9,969 bases of DNA from Clostridium sp. CAG:465 (lineage in GTDB: Bacteria; Bacillota; Clostridia; TANB77; CAG-465). Position numbers and translations under genes: made by a program. The notes under the pieces are model-generated. The model was not told where the DNA came from, made no database searches, and was given only the letters and a program-made list of their open reading frames with translations. The stretch is from positions 1,224-11,192 of the forward strand of contig FR891239.1 in the NCBI GenBank assembly GCA_000433755.1, given 5' to 3'. Of the stretch, positions 1 through 7,244 are shown in pieces. Every line of letters starts with the position of its first letter. The first letter of the stretch is position 1.

Positions 1-800
1 GTTTAGAGAATTTTTGTAAATTTGATGAAGTAGTTGAAGAAAAAGACTTACTTAAAATTTTAAAAAATTCTGAACTATCGCAAGATGAAGTACATGATAT
101 TGTATATAAAGCATCTGAGAATGGCTTTATTACAGTTATCGACTATATGTTAAAACGGATCAAATTGAAGGAAAGTGAAATTGTTGAGGCACTTTGTTGG
201 TCATGTTTTGCAAAAAATTCAGATAAAGTATTTGGAAAAATTGTAGAACTTACTAAATTTGATGTATCATATAATAATAATCAGATTTTGATGTATGCAT
301 TGTCTAATGATTGTGAAGGGCAGATTAATTGTGAAAGTATAGCAAAAGTTATACTCAAATCTTTTAATGTGTTATTATCAAATGATAATGTAGATAAAAT
401 CTATGAGTTTATACTTCAGGATGCTACAACCAGTTATGAAAATGTCGCTTTTGAAATATATCAAAAGATAGATGATAAAAACAGAGCGCAAAGAATGTTT
501 GAACTTTTGGTATCTAAGTCATATATAAAAGTATTGCCTAAAATATTGGTAAATAATCCAAAAATAGAAGTAAGTAATGCTATTTTAGATTGTATTGAAT
601 ATGAAGATACAGTCATGATTGAAATTTTATTAAATTATTCGGCACCAAGTAGTAAAACATTGCTTATTTGTGTAAAAAATGGTTTGAAAAATTTGGTATA
701 TGAGCTTTTTAAAAAAGGTAGATATGGAATGTCTGAACTTGTTGAGATTTTAAATAGTGATGACAGTTATCTTATGGTAGAATTTTTAAATAATATTTAA
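1..800 (+). CDS. Ankyrin-like helical-repeat protein, 5' end outside window
   Basis: The reading frame is open from the left edge (first full codon at position 3) to the TAA at 798-800, giving at least 265 residues. The first internal ATG (147) has no ribosome binding site, and the 48 codons before it read as the same kind of protein, so the true start lies upstream. The sequence is a run of short amphipathic helices with degenerate ankyrin-type cores, for example ENGFITVIDYML near residue 39 and KNGLKNLVYELFKKG in the C-terminal quarter. There is no signal peptide, membrane segment or catalytic motif. Helical-repeat proteins of this kind usually mediate protein-protein contacts in the cytoplasm, but no partner can be named from the window. 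A strong terminator follows 6 bp after the stop, so this is the last gene of its transcript. Ankyrin assignment is tentative; another alpha-solenoid is possible. Confidence 0.6.
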   Translation, partial: LENFCKFDEVVEEKDLLKILKNSELSQDEVHDIVYKASENGFITVIDYMLKRIKLKESEIVEALCWSCFAKNSDKVFGKIVELTKFDVSYNNNQILMYALSNDCEGQINCESIAKVILKSFNVLLSNDNVDKIYEFILQDATTSYENVAFEIYQKIDDKNRAQRMFELLVSKSYIKVLPKILVNNPKIEVSNAILDCIEYEDTVMIEILLNYSAPSSKTLLICVKNGLKNLVYELFKKGRYGMSELVEILNSDDSYLMVEFLNNI

Positions 801-806
801 GTACTA

Positions 807-838
807 TGCCTAGAAAAATTTTTTTCTAGGCATTTTTG
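807..838 (+). terminator. Rho-independent terminator after the ankyrin-like gene
   Basis: The arms TGCCTAGAAAAA (807-818) and TTTTTCTAGGCA (821-832) are perfectly complementary, with the A/T positions next to the centre forming the real loop. TTTTT follows at 833-837. The hairpin begins 6 bp after the stop codon and separates this gene from the promoter at 910-938. Confidence 0.9.
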
Positions 839-909
839 TAATATTTTTAATTTTAACAATTTCATATTTTATTTGCTTGTACATATAATGTAAAGAAGGT
901 TTTAAATAC

Positions 910-938
910 TTGATTTTTTTACTAATTTATTCTATAAT
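910..938 (+). promoter_or_regulatory. Sigma-A promoter of the bactofilin-like / ATPase unit
   Basis: TTGATT (910-915) and TATAAT (933-938) are separated by exactly 17 bp. Transcription would start near 945, giving a leader of about 23 nt before the ATG at 968 with a purine-rich AAAGTGAGAGTG ribosome binding region. No operator-like dyad is visible around it. Confidence 0.75.
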
Positions 939-967
939 AAAGTTACTTTGAAAGTGAGAGTGATTTT

Positions 968-2233
968 ATGAAAAATAGTGTGAAACTAAAAAAAATATCA
1001 ATTTTTTTAATTGCAATATTTTCTGTTGTTGCTATATTTGGTATGAATGGTAAAATATTTGCAGCAAATGAAAATAGCAATGAAGAAAATACTGAACAAA
1101 CAAGAGTTGCAACTGTAAATAGTATATTTGATATTAAAGGAACAAATGGGGAATATAAAACTAGTAGCGAAGATTCAAATATATATTTACCTTATTTAAG
1201 AAATGCGGCAGGAAGAATTGTCGTTGATAAATCGATTGATAATATTGGAGTTTTATCTTCAGCTAGTACAATAGATGTAAATGAACCTTTAAAAAGTTTA
1301 CAATTTTTAATATCATCAGATAGTGTAAGGATAAATGCAAATTTAGAGTATGCACTTGTATTATCAGCAAATGATGTTGTAATAAATTCTAATATTGAAA
1401 AAAATGCTTTAATATTTGCAGGTGGTACTGTTACAGTTGATGAAAATGCAACAATAGGCGATGATGTAATTATTGTGGCTAAAGCAGTAAATATTAAAGG
1501 AAAAATAAGTAAAAGTGCTGTCATTTCAGCAAATAACTTAAATGTATCAGGTAGTATTGAAGAAGATTTAAGATGTGAAATTAATACACTTGATATTTCA
1601 GGAAATGACAATGTTAAAGGAAATTTATTTGTTAACACATATAATAAAGAATTAAATATAAAAGATAAGTATCCTAATGCTACTGTAAATGTAAAAGAAG
1701 TAAAAAATGTGTCAAAATCTTTTGGAAATATTCTTTTAAAAGCAGTTATATCATCACTTGGATTTACACTTTTATATGTTATAGTTAAAAAAATAACTAA
1801 AGGAAAAGCCTATGAAAAAATGCTTGATAAGGCTAAAAATAACACTTTATTTGTAGTATTAAGTGGTGCAATATCAATACTTGCTTTCCCAGCGCTATTT
1901 GTACTTTTAATTTTACTTAGTGTTCTTGGATTGTACATGATAACGATACCTGTGGCTGTTGTATATATGGCATTTTTAATAGTGTTTGTAATGTTGTCTG
2001 TTTATGTAATAGGATGTACAATATTTGAATATACAAATAAAAAATATATTAAGGCAGAAAAATTATCTATAGAACTTGTAGGTGTTTTCTTTACATTTTT
2101 ATCACTTAATTTAATTTGTAAAATACCTAAAATTGGAGCATACATATATATGGCTATGGTAATGATTGCAGTAGGAATAATGATTGCATATTTTTTAAAG
2201 GGTGATAATAAAACAAAAGAAATAAAAAAATAA
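968..2233 (+). CDS. Polymer-forming (bactofilin-like) membrane protein
   Basis: 421 residues. A lysine-rich start and hydrophobic stretch (about 9-30) ending in IFAA look like a Sec signal peptide, cleaved near residue 33. Residues about 110-225 form a ladder of short beta repeats rich in V/I/N/S (such as NANLEYALVLSANDVVINSN and VISANNLNVSGSI), the right-handed beta-helix pattern of the bactofilin / DUF583 polymer-forming family. Four to five membrane helices follow at about 253-273, 293-321, 325-350, 366-385 and 388-410. Typical bactofilins are short cytoplasmic proteins. This architecture instead puts the beta-helix outside the membrane, if the signal peptide is real, anchored by a C-terminal membrane domain. 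The family is associated with scaffolding and envelope organisation; the specific role here is unknown. The ATPase gene starts 25 bp downstream with no terminator between, so the two are probably co-transcribed. Confidence 0.8.
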   Translation: MKNSVKLKKISIFLIAIFSVVAIFGMNGKIFAANENSNEENTEQTRVATVNSIFDIKGTNGEYKTSSEDSNIYLPYLRNAAGRIVVDKSIDNIGVLSSASTIDVNEPLKSLQFLISSDSVRINANLEYALVLSANDVVINSNIEKNALIFAGGTVTVDENATIGDDVIIVAKAVNIKGKISKSAVISANNLNVSGSIEEDLRCEINTLDISGNDNVKGNLFVNTYNKELNIKDKYPNATVNVKEVKNVSKSFGNILLKAVISSLGFTLLYVIVKKITKGKAYEKMLDKAKNNTLFVVLSGAISILAFPALFVLLILLSVLGLYMITIPVAVVYMAFLIVFVMLSVYVIGCTIFEYTNKKYIKAEKLSIELVGVFFTFLSLNLICKIPKIGAYIYMAMVMIAVGIMIAYFLKGDNKTKEIKK

Positions 2234-2258
2234 TAAATATGTTGGGGTGAAATATTTT

Positions 2259-4937
2259 ATGAACAAAGAGTATTATAATATGTCATCAGATGAGGTACTA
2301 AAAGATCTTAGGTCTTTAAATGATGGAATTACAGAAAAAGAAGCTAAAACACGTTTATCTAAATATGGATATAACAAATTAAAAGAAACTAAGAAAAAGA
2401 GCTTCCTTTCAAGGTTTATTGACCAGTTTAAAAATGTTATGCTTATTATACTTATAATAGCAGCAATTTTATCAGCAGTAGTTTCAAGTAAGACTGGAGA
2501 ACCTTTTACTGATACAATTATAATTCTCTTTGTTGTTTTTTTAAATGCTCTTCTTGGTGTAATTCAAGAAAGTAAAGCTGAAAAGGCAATAGAAGCACTT
2601 AAAAATATGTCTCTTCCATATATAAAAGTTAAAAGAGACGGTAAAGTTTTAAGTGTAAAAACTGAAGAATTGGTAATTGGTGATGTTGTACTAATTGAAG
2701 CAGGGGACTACGTACCAGCAGATATGAGGATAATCGTAAACCATAGTTTAAGAGTAGAAGAATCTGCACTTACAGGAGAATCTGTTGCAGTTGATAAAAA
2801 GGAAGAAAAAATTACATCTAACTCTAAAGTAGCACTTGCTGATAGAACGAATATGCTATATTCAGGAAGTAGTGTAGTATATGGAAGAGGGGAAGCAGTA
2901 GTAGTTGCTACTGGTATGAATACGGAACTTGGAAAAATAGCGCAGGCTATTTCATCGCAAAAAGCAGAAATTACTCCTTTACAAAAGAAGATGAATGAAT
3001 TAAGTAAAATATTAAGCGTTTTAGTTGTAGTTATAGCAGTTATAATGTTTGTTGTGGGATATCTAGAAGGTAATCCTATACTTGATGTATTTATGCTTGC
3101 AATATCTCTTGCAGTAGCAGCAATTCCTGAAGGGCTTTCAGCAGTTATAACAATAACACTGGCTATTGGTGTACAGAAAATGGCAAAAGAGAAAGCTATT
3201 ATTAGAAAATTATCATCAGTTGAAGCATTAGGATCAACTGAGGTTATTTGTTCAGATAAAACAGGAACACTTACCCAAAATAAAATGACTTTAAGAAAAA
3301 TATACATTGATAATAATTTAATTGATGTTACTGATATAAAAAGTAATAAAGAGTTAAAAAAACGTGGAACTTTTAATGAGAGTGATTTAAACACTTTAGT
3401 TAATATAAGTATGCTATGTAACGATATTAAATTTGGAGAAGATAGTGGAAAAAAAGTTCTTCTAGGTGATCCTACTGAGGCAGCCTTAATTGAATTTGGT
3501 CATCATATAGGATATAACAAAGAGGAAATGGATACAAAATATAAACGAGTAGATGAACTTCCTTTTGACTCAACAAGAAAAATGATGACTACAGTAAATG
3601 AATTTGAAAATGAGTATATGGTTTGTACAAAAGGGGCCATTGAGTCTATATTAAATAACTGTGATAGGATACTTATAAATGGTAAAATAGAAAAGTTAGA
3701 CTTAAGTACTAAAAATAAAATTATGCAAAATAATTTAGAAATGGCAAAATGTGCCCTAAGAGTTCTTGCATGTGCATATAAAATGGAAAGAAAAGAACAG
3801 ACTATTGATAAAAGTGAAAAAAATCTTGTGTTTGCTGGACTTGTTGGAATGATTGATCCTCCAAGGAAGGAAGCTAAAAGAGCAGTTGAGAGATGCTTTA
3901 ATGCTGGTATGGTTCCAGTTATGATAACAGGTGATAACAAGGATACAGCAATGGCAATAGCAAAAGAACTTGGAATTTTAAAAGATGGATATGAAGCAGT
4001 TACAGGAACAGAACTAGATGCTATGAGCGATAAAGAGTTATACAAAAGAGTAGATAAAATAAGAGTATATGCAAGAGTATCACCAGAGAATAAAATACGT
4101 ATTGTAAAAGCATGGAAAAAACGTGGAAAAACAGTTGCAATGACTGGAGATGGAGTAAATGATGCACCAGCACTAAAAGGAGCAGATATAGGTGTTGGAA
4201 TGGGAATAACAGGTACTGAAGTTTCTAAAAGTGTGTCAAGCATGATTTTAGCAGACGATAATTTTGCAACTATTGTTGTTGCTATTAAAGAGGGAAGAAG
4301 GATATATGCTAATATTCAAAATGTTATTGTATATTTACTTGCTTCAAATTTAGCCGAAGTACTTATTATATTTTTAGCAACATTGTTTAATAGAACAATT
4401 CTTTTACCTATTCATTTATTATGGATTAATTTAGTCACTGATACAATTCCTGCAATAGCACTTGGGTTTGAAAAAGAAGAAAAAAATATAATGAGACAAA
4501 AACCAAGAAGTGCAAGTGAAAAATTCTTTACACCATTTTTAACTTTAAGAATTTTAATTCCTGGTATTATAAAAACAATAGTTATGTTTTTAATTTACTT
4601 CTTTGTTGAAGCAAGTTATGGTGCACAAATGGCAAGTGCAGCTGTGTTTACTTCACTATCCATTATTGAAGTGTTATTTGCCTATGTTTGTAGGTCAGAT
4701 AAAAGACCAGTGTTTAAAATTGGATTGTTCTCAAATATGGTTATGGTACTATGTGTAATCGGTACTTTGATATTACAAGTACTTGTAATATCAAATCCTG
4801 TTACAGCAAGTTGGCTTAAGATTCCTTTAATGCCAAATCATGTATATATCATGATAATAGTCGCATCTATTGATTGCGTGATTATTTTTGAATTTGTAAA
4901 AGTTATACTTGCAAAGATGTTTCATAAAGTAAAATAG
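2259..4937 (+). CDS. P-type (IIA-like) calcium/cation-transporting ATPase
   Basis: 892 residues, full length for the SERCA/PMR1-like family. It uses ATP to pump a divalent cation, most likely Ca2+, out of the cytoplasm across the membrane. An N-terminal cation-ATPase domain (about 5-70) is followed by the actuator motif LTGES (171-175), the M4 motif PEGL (290-293), the phosphorylation loop DKTGTLTQNKM with aspartate 333, the nucleotide-domain KGA (458-460), TGDN (557-560) and the hinge TGDGVNDAPALKGAD (629-643). Candidate ion ligands are Glu291 on M4, Asn697 and Glu700 on M5 (SNLAEV), and Asn724 and Asp728 on M6 (NLVTD), as in calcium pumps. An upstream GTG at 2247 is in frame, but it overlaps the ribosome binding site GGGGTG (2244-2249), which sits 9 nt before the ATG at 2259, so 2259 is chosen. 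Other divalent cations cannot be excluded. Confidence 0.95.
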   Translation: MNKEYYNMSSDEVLKDLRSLNDGITEKEAKTRLSKYGYNKLKETKKKSFLSRFIDQFKNVMLIILIIAAILSAVVSSKTGEPFTDTIIILFVVFLNALLGVIQESKAEKAIEALKNMSLPYIKVKRDGKVLSVKTEELVIGDVVLIEAGDYVPADMRIIVNHSLRVEESALTGESVAVDKKEEKITSNSKVALADRTNMLYSGSSVVYGRGEAVVVATGMNTELGKIAQAISSQKAEITPLQKKMNELSKILSVLVVVIAVIMFVVGYLEGNPILDVFMLAISLAVAAIPEGLSAVITITLAIGVQKMAKEKAIIRKLSSVEALGSTEVICSDKTGTLTQNKMTLRKIYIDNNLIDVTDIKSNKELKKRGTFNESDLNTLVNISMLCNDIKFGEDSGKKVLLGDPTEAALIEFGHHIGYNKEEMDTKYKRVDELPFDSTRKMMTTVNEFENEYMVCTKGAIESILNNCDRILINGKIEKLDLSTKNKIMQNNLEMAKCALRVLACAYKMERKEQTIDKSEKNLVFAGLVGMIDPPRKEAKRAVERCFNAGMVPVMITGDNKDTAMAIAKELGILKDGYEAVTGTELDAMSDKELYKRVDKIRVYARVSPENKIRIVKAWKKRGKTVAMTGDGVNDAPALKGADIGVGMGITGTEVSKSVSSMILADDNFATIVVAIKEGRRIYANIQNVIVYLLASNLAEVLIIFLATLFNRTILLPIHLLWINLVTDTIPAIALGFEKEEKNIMRQKPRSASEKFFTPFLTLRILIPGIIKTIVMFLIYFFVEASYGAQMASAAVFTSLSIIEVLFAYVCRSDKRPVFKIGLFSNMVMVLCVIGTLILQVLVISNPVTASWLKIPLMPNHVYIMIIVASIDCVIIFEFVKVILAKMFHKVK

Positions 4938-4942
4938 AATAT

Positions 4943-4972
4943 GTGACATTTAAATATCATAATTAATAAAAT
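4943..4972 (+). promoter_or_regulatory. Possible promoter upstream of the rhodanese gene
   Basis: GTGACA (4943-4948) and TAAAAT (4967-4972) are 18 bp apart, which would start transcription near the left arm of the inverted repeat at 4978. A competing -10 candidate, TATACT (4985-4990), lies inside that arm. No terminator is visible after the ATPase stop, so read-through is also possible. Confidence 0.3.
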
Positions 4973-4977
4973 ATATG

Positions 4978-5016
4978 CATAAGCTATACTATAAAAGAAA
5001 GAGGGTATAGCTTATG
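4978..5016 (+). promoter_or_regulatory. 12-bp inverted repeat enclosing the ribosome binding site and start codon of the rhodanese gene
   Basis: CATAAGCTATAC (4978-4989) and GTATAGCTTATG (5005-5016) are perfect inverted copies around a 15-nt loop. The start codon ATG of the downstream gene is the last three bases of the right arm, and the purine-rich AAAGAAAGAGG ribosome binding region lies in the loop. In RNA this would fold the start codon into a stem. In DNA it would be a 39-bp dyad overlapping a TATACT sequence, as an operator would. It lacks a U tract and so is not a terminator. Confidence 0.65.
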
Positions 5017-5448
5017 TTTGATAATATACGAAATTTTATGCAAAGTTTTCTTGGAATGGGGAATAATACAAATAGAAGTAGGGGCTATCAAGGAAATAGA
5101 TATAGGAGTTCTATGAATTACAAACTAATTCCTTTTGACCAAGCAAAGGATATGATTGAGAAAAATACAGTTTTACTTATGGATGTTAGAACTTCAAATG
5201 AATATGATCTTATGCATATAAAAAATGCTATTAATATTCCAGTAAATGAGATAGAGCAAAAAATACTTCAAGTTGAGCAAGATAAACCTTTAATGGTATA
5301 TTGCTCAAGTGGCGCTAGAAGTAAAACAGCTATACAGATTTTAAATAATTTGGGATATAATAATATATATATATGGGAATATGGAGCTCTTGCTACTTTT
5401 CCGTATAAAAATATGTTAGAATATGGAGAAAATGGAAGAATCATATGA
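5014..5448 (+). CDS. Single-domain rhodanese (sulfurtransferase)
   Basis: 144 residues. Residues about 36-135 form one rhodanese domain, with DVRTSNEYDLMHIKNAINIP (57-76) as the CH2A-type segment and the active-site loop CSSGARS with the persulfide-carrying cysteine at 97. The six-residue loop size is typical of sulfurtransferases. Family members move sulfane sulfur from donors such as thiosulfate to cyanide, thioredoxin or other thiols. No signal peptide is convincing, so it should be cytoplasmic. The N-terminal 35 residues are outside the domain and are rich in Asn, Arg, Gly and Tyr (about 17-33), probably disordered. The thioredoxin gene begins 22 bp downstream, fitting a shared role in persulfide or disulfide handling. 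The start is set by AGAGGG 8 nt upstream, within the inverted-repeat structure. Confidence 0.9.
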   Translation: MFDNIRNFMQSFLGMGNNTNRSRGYQGNRYRSSMNYKLIPFDQAKDMIEKNTVLLMDVRTSNEYDLMHIKNAINIPVNEIEQKILQVEQDKPLMVYCSSGARSKTAIQILNNLGYNNIYIWEYGALATFPYKNMLEYGENGRII

Positions 5449-5470
5449 TAACATTTAGATAGGAGGAAAA

Positions 5471-5785
5471 ATGTTAAAACATATAAACGAAAATGAATTT
5501 GATGAAAACGTTATAAAAAACAAAGGAGTATGTTTAGTTGATTTCTATGCTACTTGGTGTGGACCTTGTATGATGCTTGCACCAGTTTTAGAAGATATTG
5601 CAAAAAGTAGAGCGGGTTATGATATATACAAAGTAGATGTTGATGAAAATAACGATCTTGCCAAGAAGTTAGATATTGATACTATTCCAACTATTTGTAT
5701 ATATAAAGATGGCAAAATTGTTGAAAGACAGGTTGGATTTAGGGATAAAGAGGAAATTGTGGAACTTATTGAGAAGTATAGGTAA
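5471..5785 (+). CDS. Thioredoxin
   Basis: 104 residues, the normal thioredoxin length. The redox motif WCGPC is at 29-33, preceded by VDFYAT. The cis-proline loop TIPT is at 71-74 and the closing glycine motif is near VGF (88-90). It reduces protein disulfides in the cytoplasm using electrons from thioredoxin reductase, which is not encoded in this window. A strong AGGAGG lies at 5461-5466, only 4 nt before the ATG. Position directly after the rhodanese suggests it reduces the rhodanese persulfide or its products. A terminator at 5836-5868 ends the unit. A general trxA assignment is not made because clostridial genomes often carry several thioredoxins. Confidence 0.95.
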   Translation: MLKHINENEFDENVIKNKGVCLVDFYATWCGPCMMLAPVLEDIAKSRAGYDIYKVDVDENNDLAKKLDIDTIPTICIYKDGKIVERQVGFRDKEEIVELIEKYR

Positions 5786-5811
5786 GTTTTAATATTTAAG
5801 TATAAAGTAAA

Positions 5812-5830
5812 GGGGCTGTAAAAAAAGTCC
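5812..5830. mobile_element. Possible insertion-sequence end remnant
   Basis: GGGGCTGTAAAAAAAGTCC resembles the terminal inverted repeats of IS1182-like elements, which commonly start GGGGCTGT. I see no inverted partner (ACAGCCCC) in the window and no adjacent transposase, so if real this is a solo end. The match rests on memory of the family's ends and is weak. Confidence 0.2.
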
Positions 5831-5835
5831 AAACG

Positions 5836-5868
5836 AAAAAATGAGTGAAAAAATTCACTCATTTTTTT
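5836..5868 (+). terminator. Rho-independent terminator of the rhodanese-thioredoxin unit
   Basis: AAAAAATGAGTGAA (5836-5849) and TTCACTCATTTTTT (5854-5867) form a 14-bp stem around an AAAA loop. The arm runs into a T tract, and the matching A tract on the other side means it could terminate in both directions. Confidence 0.85.
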
Positions 5869-6067
5869 GTACACCAGGCATTTCACTTAACTAATTGGTA
5901 AAAGTTAGTAGTGGAGGTACATATTGTCAACTGGTGTTTATATAACTACATTAACACTAGTTTGAGGCATTGCAATTAAATTTAAAGTTAGAATATATTA
6001 TAACAAAATGCGTGAAAAAATGATTATTGGATAAAAAGGCAAGTATGTAAAAAGCTTTTAATATATA
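5869..6067. other. Intergenic stretch without a gene
   Basis: Nothing protein-coding is convincing. It contains a 10-bp imperfect hairpin (AACTGGTGTT 5929-5938 with AACACTAGTT 5953-5962, one G-U pair, 14-nt loop) lacking a U tract. A 13-codon frame at 5924-5965 has GGAGG upstream but starts with TTG. The end of the stretch leads into the promoter of the SWIM gene. Confidence 0.5.
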
Positions 6068-6096
6068 TTGTAAGTTAAAGTGTATTATTGTATAAT
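6068..6096 (+). promoter_or_regulatory. Sigma-A promoter of the SWIM zinc-finger gene
   Basis: TTGTAA (6068-6073) and a perfect TATAAT (6091-6096) are 17 bp apart, followed by GGGGTG (6114-6119) 8 nt before the ATG at 6128. The intact promoter and ribosome binding site show that the frame starting at 6128, not the internal TTG at 6265, is the original start of the gene. Confidence 0.7.
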
Positions 6097-6127
6097 ATAA
6101 ATAGAATTGCAATGGGGTGATAATAAT

Positions 6128-7038
6128 ATGGCTATAAAAATTGATCTTGAAGATTGGTTTGATTATGTTATATTAATGCGTGGTAAAGAATATTTTTTAG
6201 ATGATAGGGTAATTGATTAAAAAAAAAAGGACTTAGATACAAGGCAAAAGTTTATGGTAGTAGATTGTATAATGTAAATATTATAGTTGATAAATATGAC
6301 GAAGTAGTAGAAATGGAATGTGATTGTCCATATGCATGTGAAAATTATTGCAAACATATGGCAGCAACGGTATATTCGATTTTAGATGATAATTGTGAAT
6401 TTGAAGAAATACCAATTGATTATAAACAAATCATAAATAGGATACCAAAAAAAGAAATAGAAAAATTTTTAATTGAAAAACTTCAAAATTCTCAAGAGCT
6501 TCAAGAAAATTTTAATGATACATTTTTTGAATATTTTCCAAAATTTACTAAAGAGTATTATTTAGAAATAATAAAAAAAGAAATGGAATATGCAATAAAT
6601 AATTTTTCAAGTTTTTATGATGATTTTAATTATGATAATTACTATGACTCTTGCGAAGATGATGATATCTATTCAAGTACGGTATCAAAAGTTATAGAAA
6701 AATACGAAGTTGAAACTGTAAAGTGTATAACAAAAAATGATTTTCAAAGTGCGTATAATATAGCAACGGCTTTACTTGAAAGTTTGCCTATAGAAAAATT
6801 AGAAAAAGTTTGTGAGTATTATGATAGTATTATTGAATATGCTGTAAATGAATGTGTAGATGATTTTAAAAAAATATTAATTAAAGATAAAACAAAAAGT
6901 ATGCAAAATATGATTTTTGAATATTGTCTAGTTATGTTAAAAGATGAAGATAAAGTAGGATTTCTTGATAAAAAGTATTTAGGAAGACCAACTATAAAAA
7001 GTAAAGTCTTTTATGAAAAAATAAACTTTTTTGTATAG
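6128..7038 (+). pseudogene. SWIM zinc-finger protein gene with an apparent frameshift
   Basis: From the ATG at 6128 the frame encodes 30 residues (MAIKIDLEDWFDYV...DDRVID) and hits TAA at 6218-6220 next to a run of ten A. The continuation is in another frame, from about 6220 to the TAG at 7036-7038, reading KKKGLRYKAKVYGSRLYNV. Restoring one base would give GAT-TTA-AAA and one protein of about 303 residues. The SWIM motif CxCx7CxH follows at 6319-6357 (CDCPYACENYCKH), preceded by the beta-rich stretch usual in this family; the rest is acidic and helical. SWIM domains bind zinc and are thought to contact DNA or proteins; no function is known here. Translation could restart at the TTG at 6265 (257 residues) but that lacks a good ribosome binding site. 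The lesion could be genuine, programmed slippage or a sequencing error at the homopolymer. Confidence 0.7.
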
Positions 7039-7118
7039 AAGAGTATGTAGAGAAATTTTTTATGGAAAAAAATATCATATGAAATAGAAAAGATTTTATA
7101 CAACAATTTATGCCATAA

Positions 7119-7217
7119 AACAATATTAGAAGTGCTCACGACATTAAAATTGCATTTAGAGATATGATGAAAGAAACATTACAAGCATTTGCTAGATGTG
7201 AATTAAAGGTTGAATAG
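7119..7217 (+). pseudogene. Transposase N-terminal scrap, IS256-like
   Basis: Between a TAA at 7116-7118 and a TAG at 7215-7217 the frame reads NNIRSAHDIKIAFRDMM followed by KETLQAFARCELKVE. This resembles the segment near the N-terminus of IS256-family (mutator type) transposases, where a DIQ..LKDM..ETLQ.MLEAEL pattern precedes the HLGY motif. There is no start codon and no downstream catalytic domain, so only a fragment remains. It lies between the broken SWIM gene and the NUDIX gene, which fits repeated insertion and loss. The identification rests on one short stretch. Confidence 0.4.
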
Positions 7218-7244
7218 GCAGAGGAATCAGGAGGTAATTGAGAA

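Noticed and set aside
1192..1638. Long open frame antisense to the bactofilin-like gene
   Set aside because: No ribosome binding site or recognisable family; it is opposite a beta-repeat gene with good coding signal and arises from base composition.
2708..4243. Two long open frames antisense to the ATPase
   Set aside because: They oppose the most conserved part of a recognised gene, have serine/isoleucine-rich shadow-like composition and no start signals.
5617..5886. Open frame antisense to thioredoxin and its terminator
   Set aside because: It runs through a terminator hairpin and has a phenylalanine/serine-rich composition typical of an antisense shadow.
5929..5962. Hairpin with a 14-nt loop upstream of the SWIM gene
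   Set aside because: No U tract and one G-U pair in AT-rich DNA; too weak to call a terminator or riboswitch.
5924..5965. 13-codon frame starting TTG after GGAGG
   Set aside because: The ribosome binding site is good, but the start is TTG, the peptide matches nothing known, and no regulated gene follows directly.
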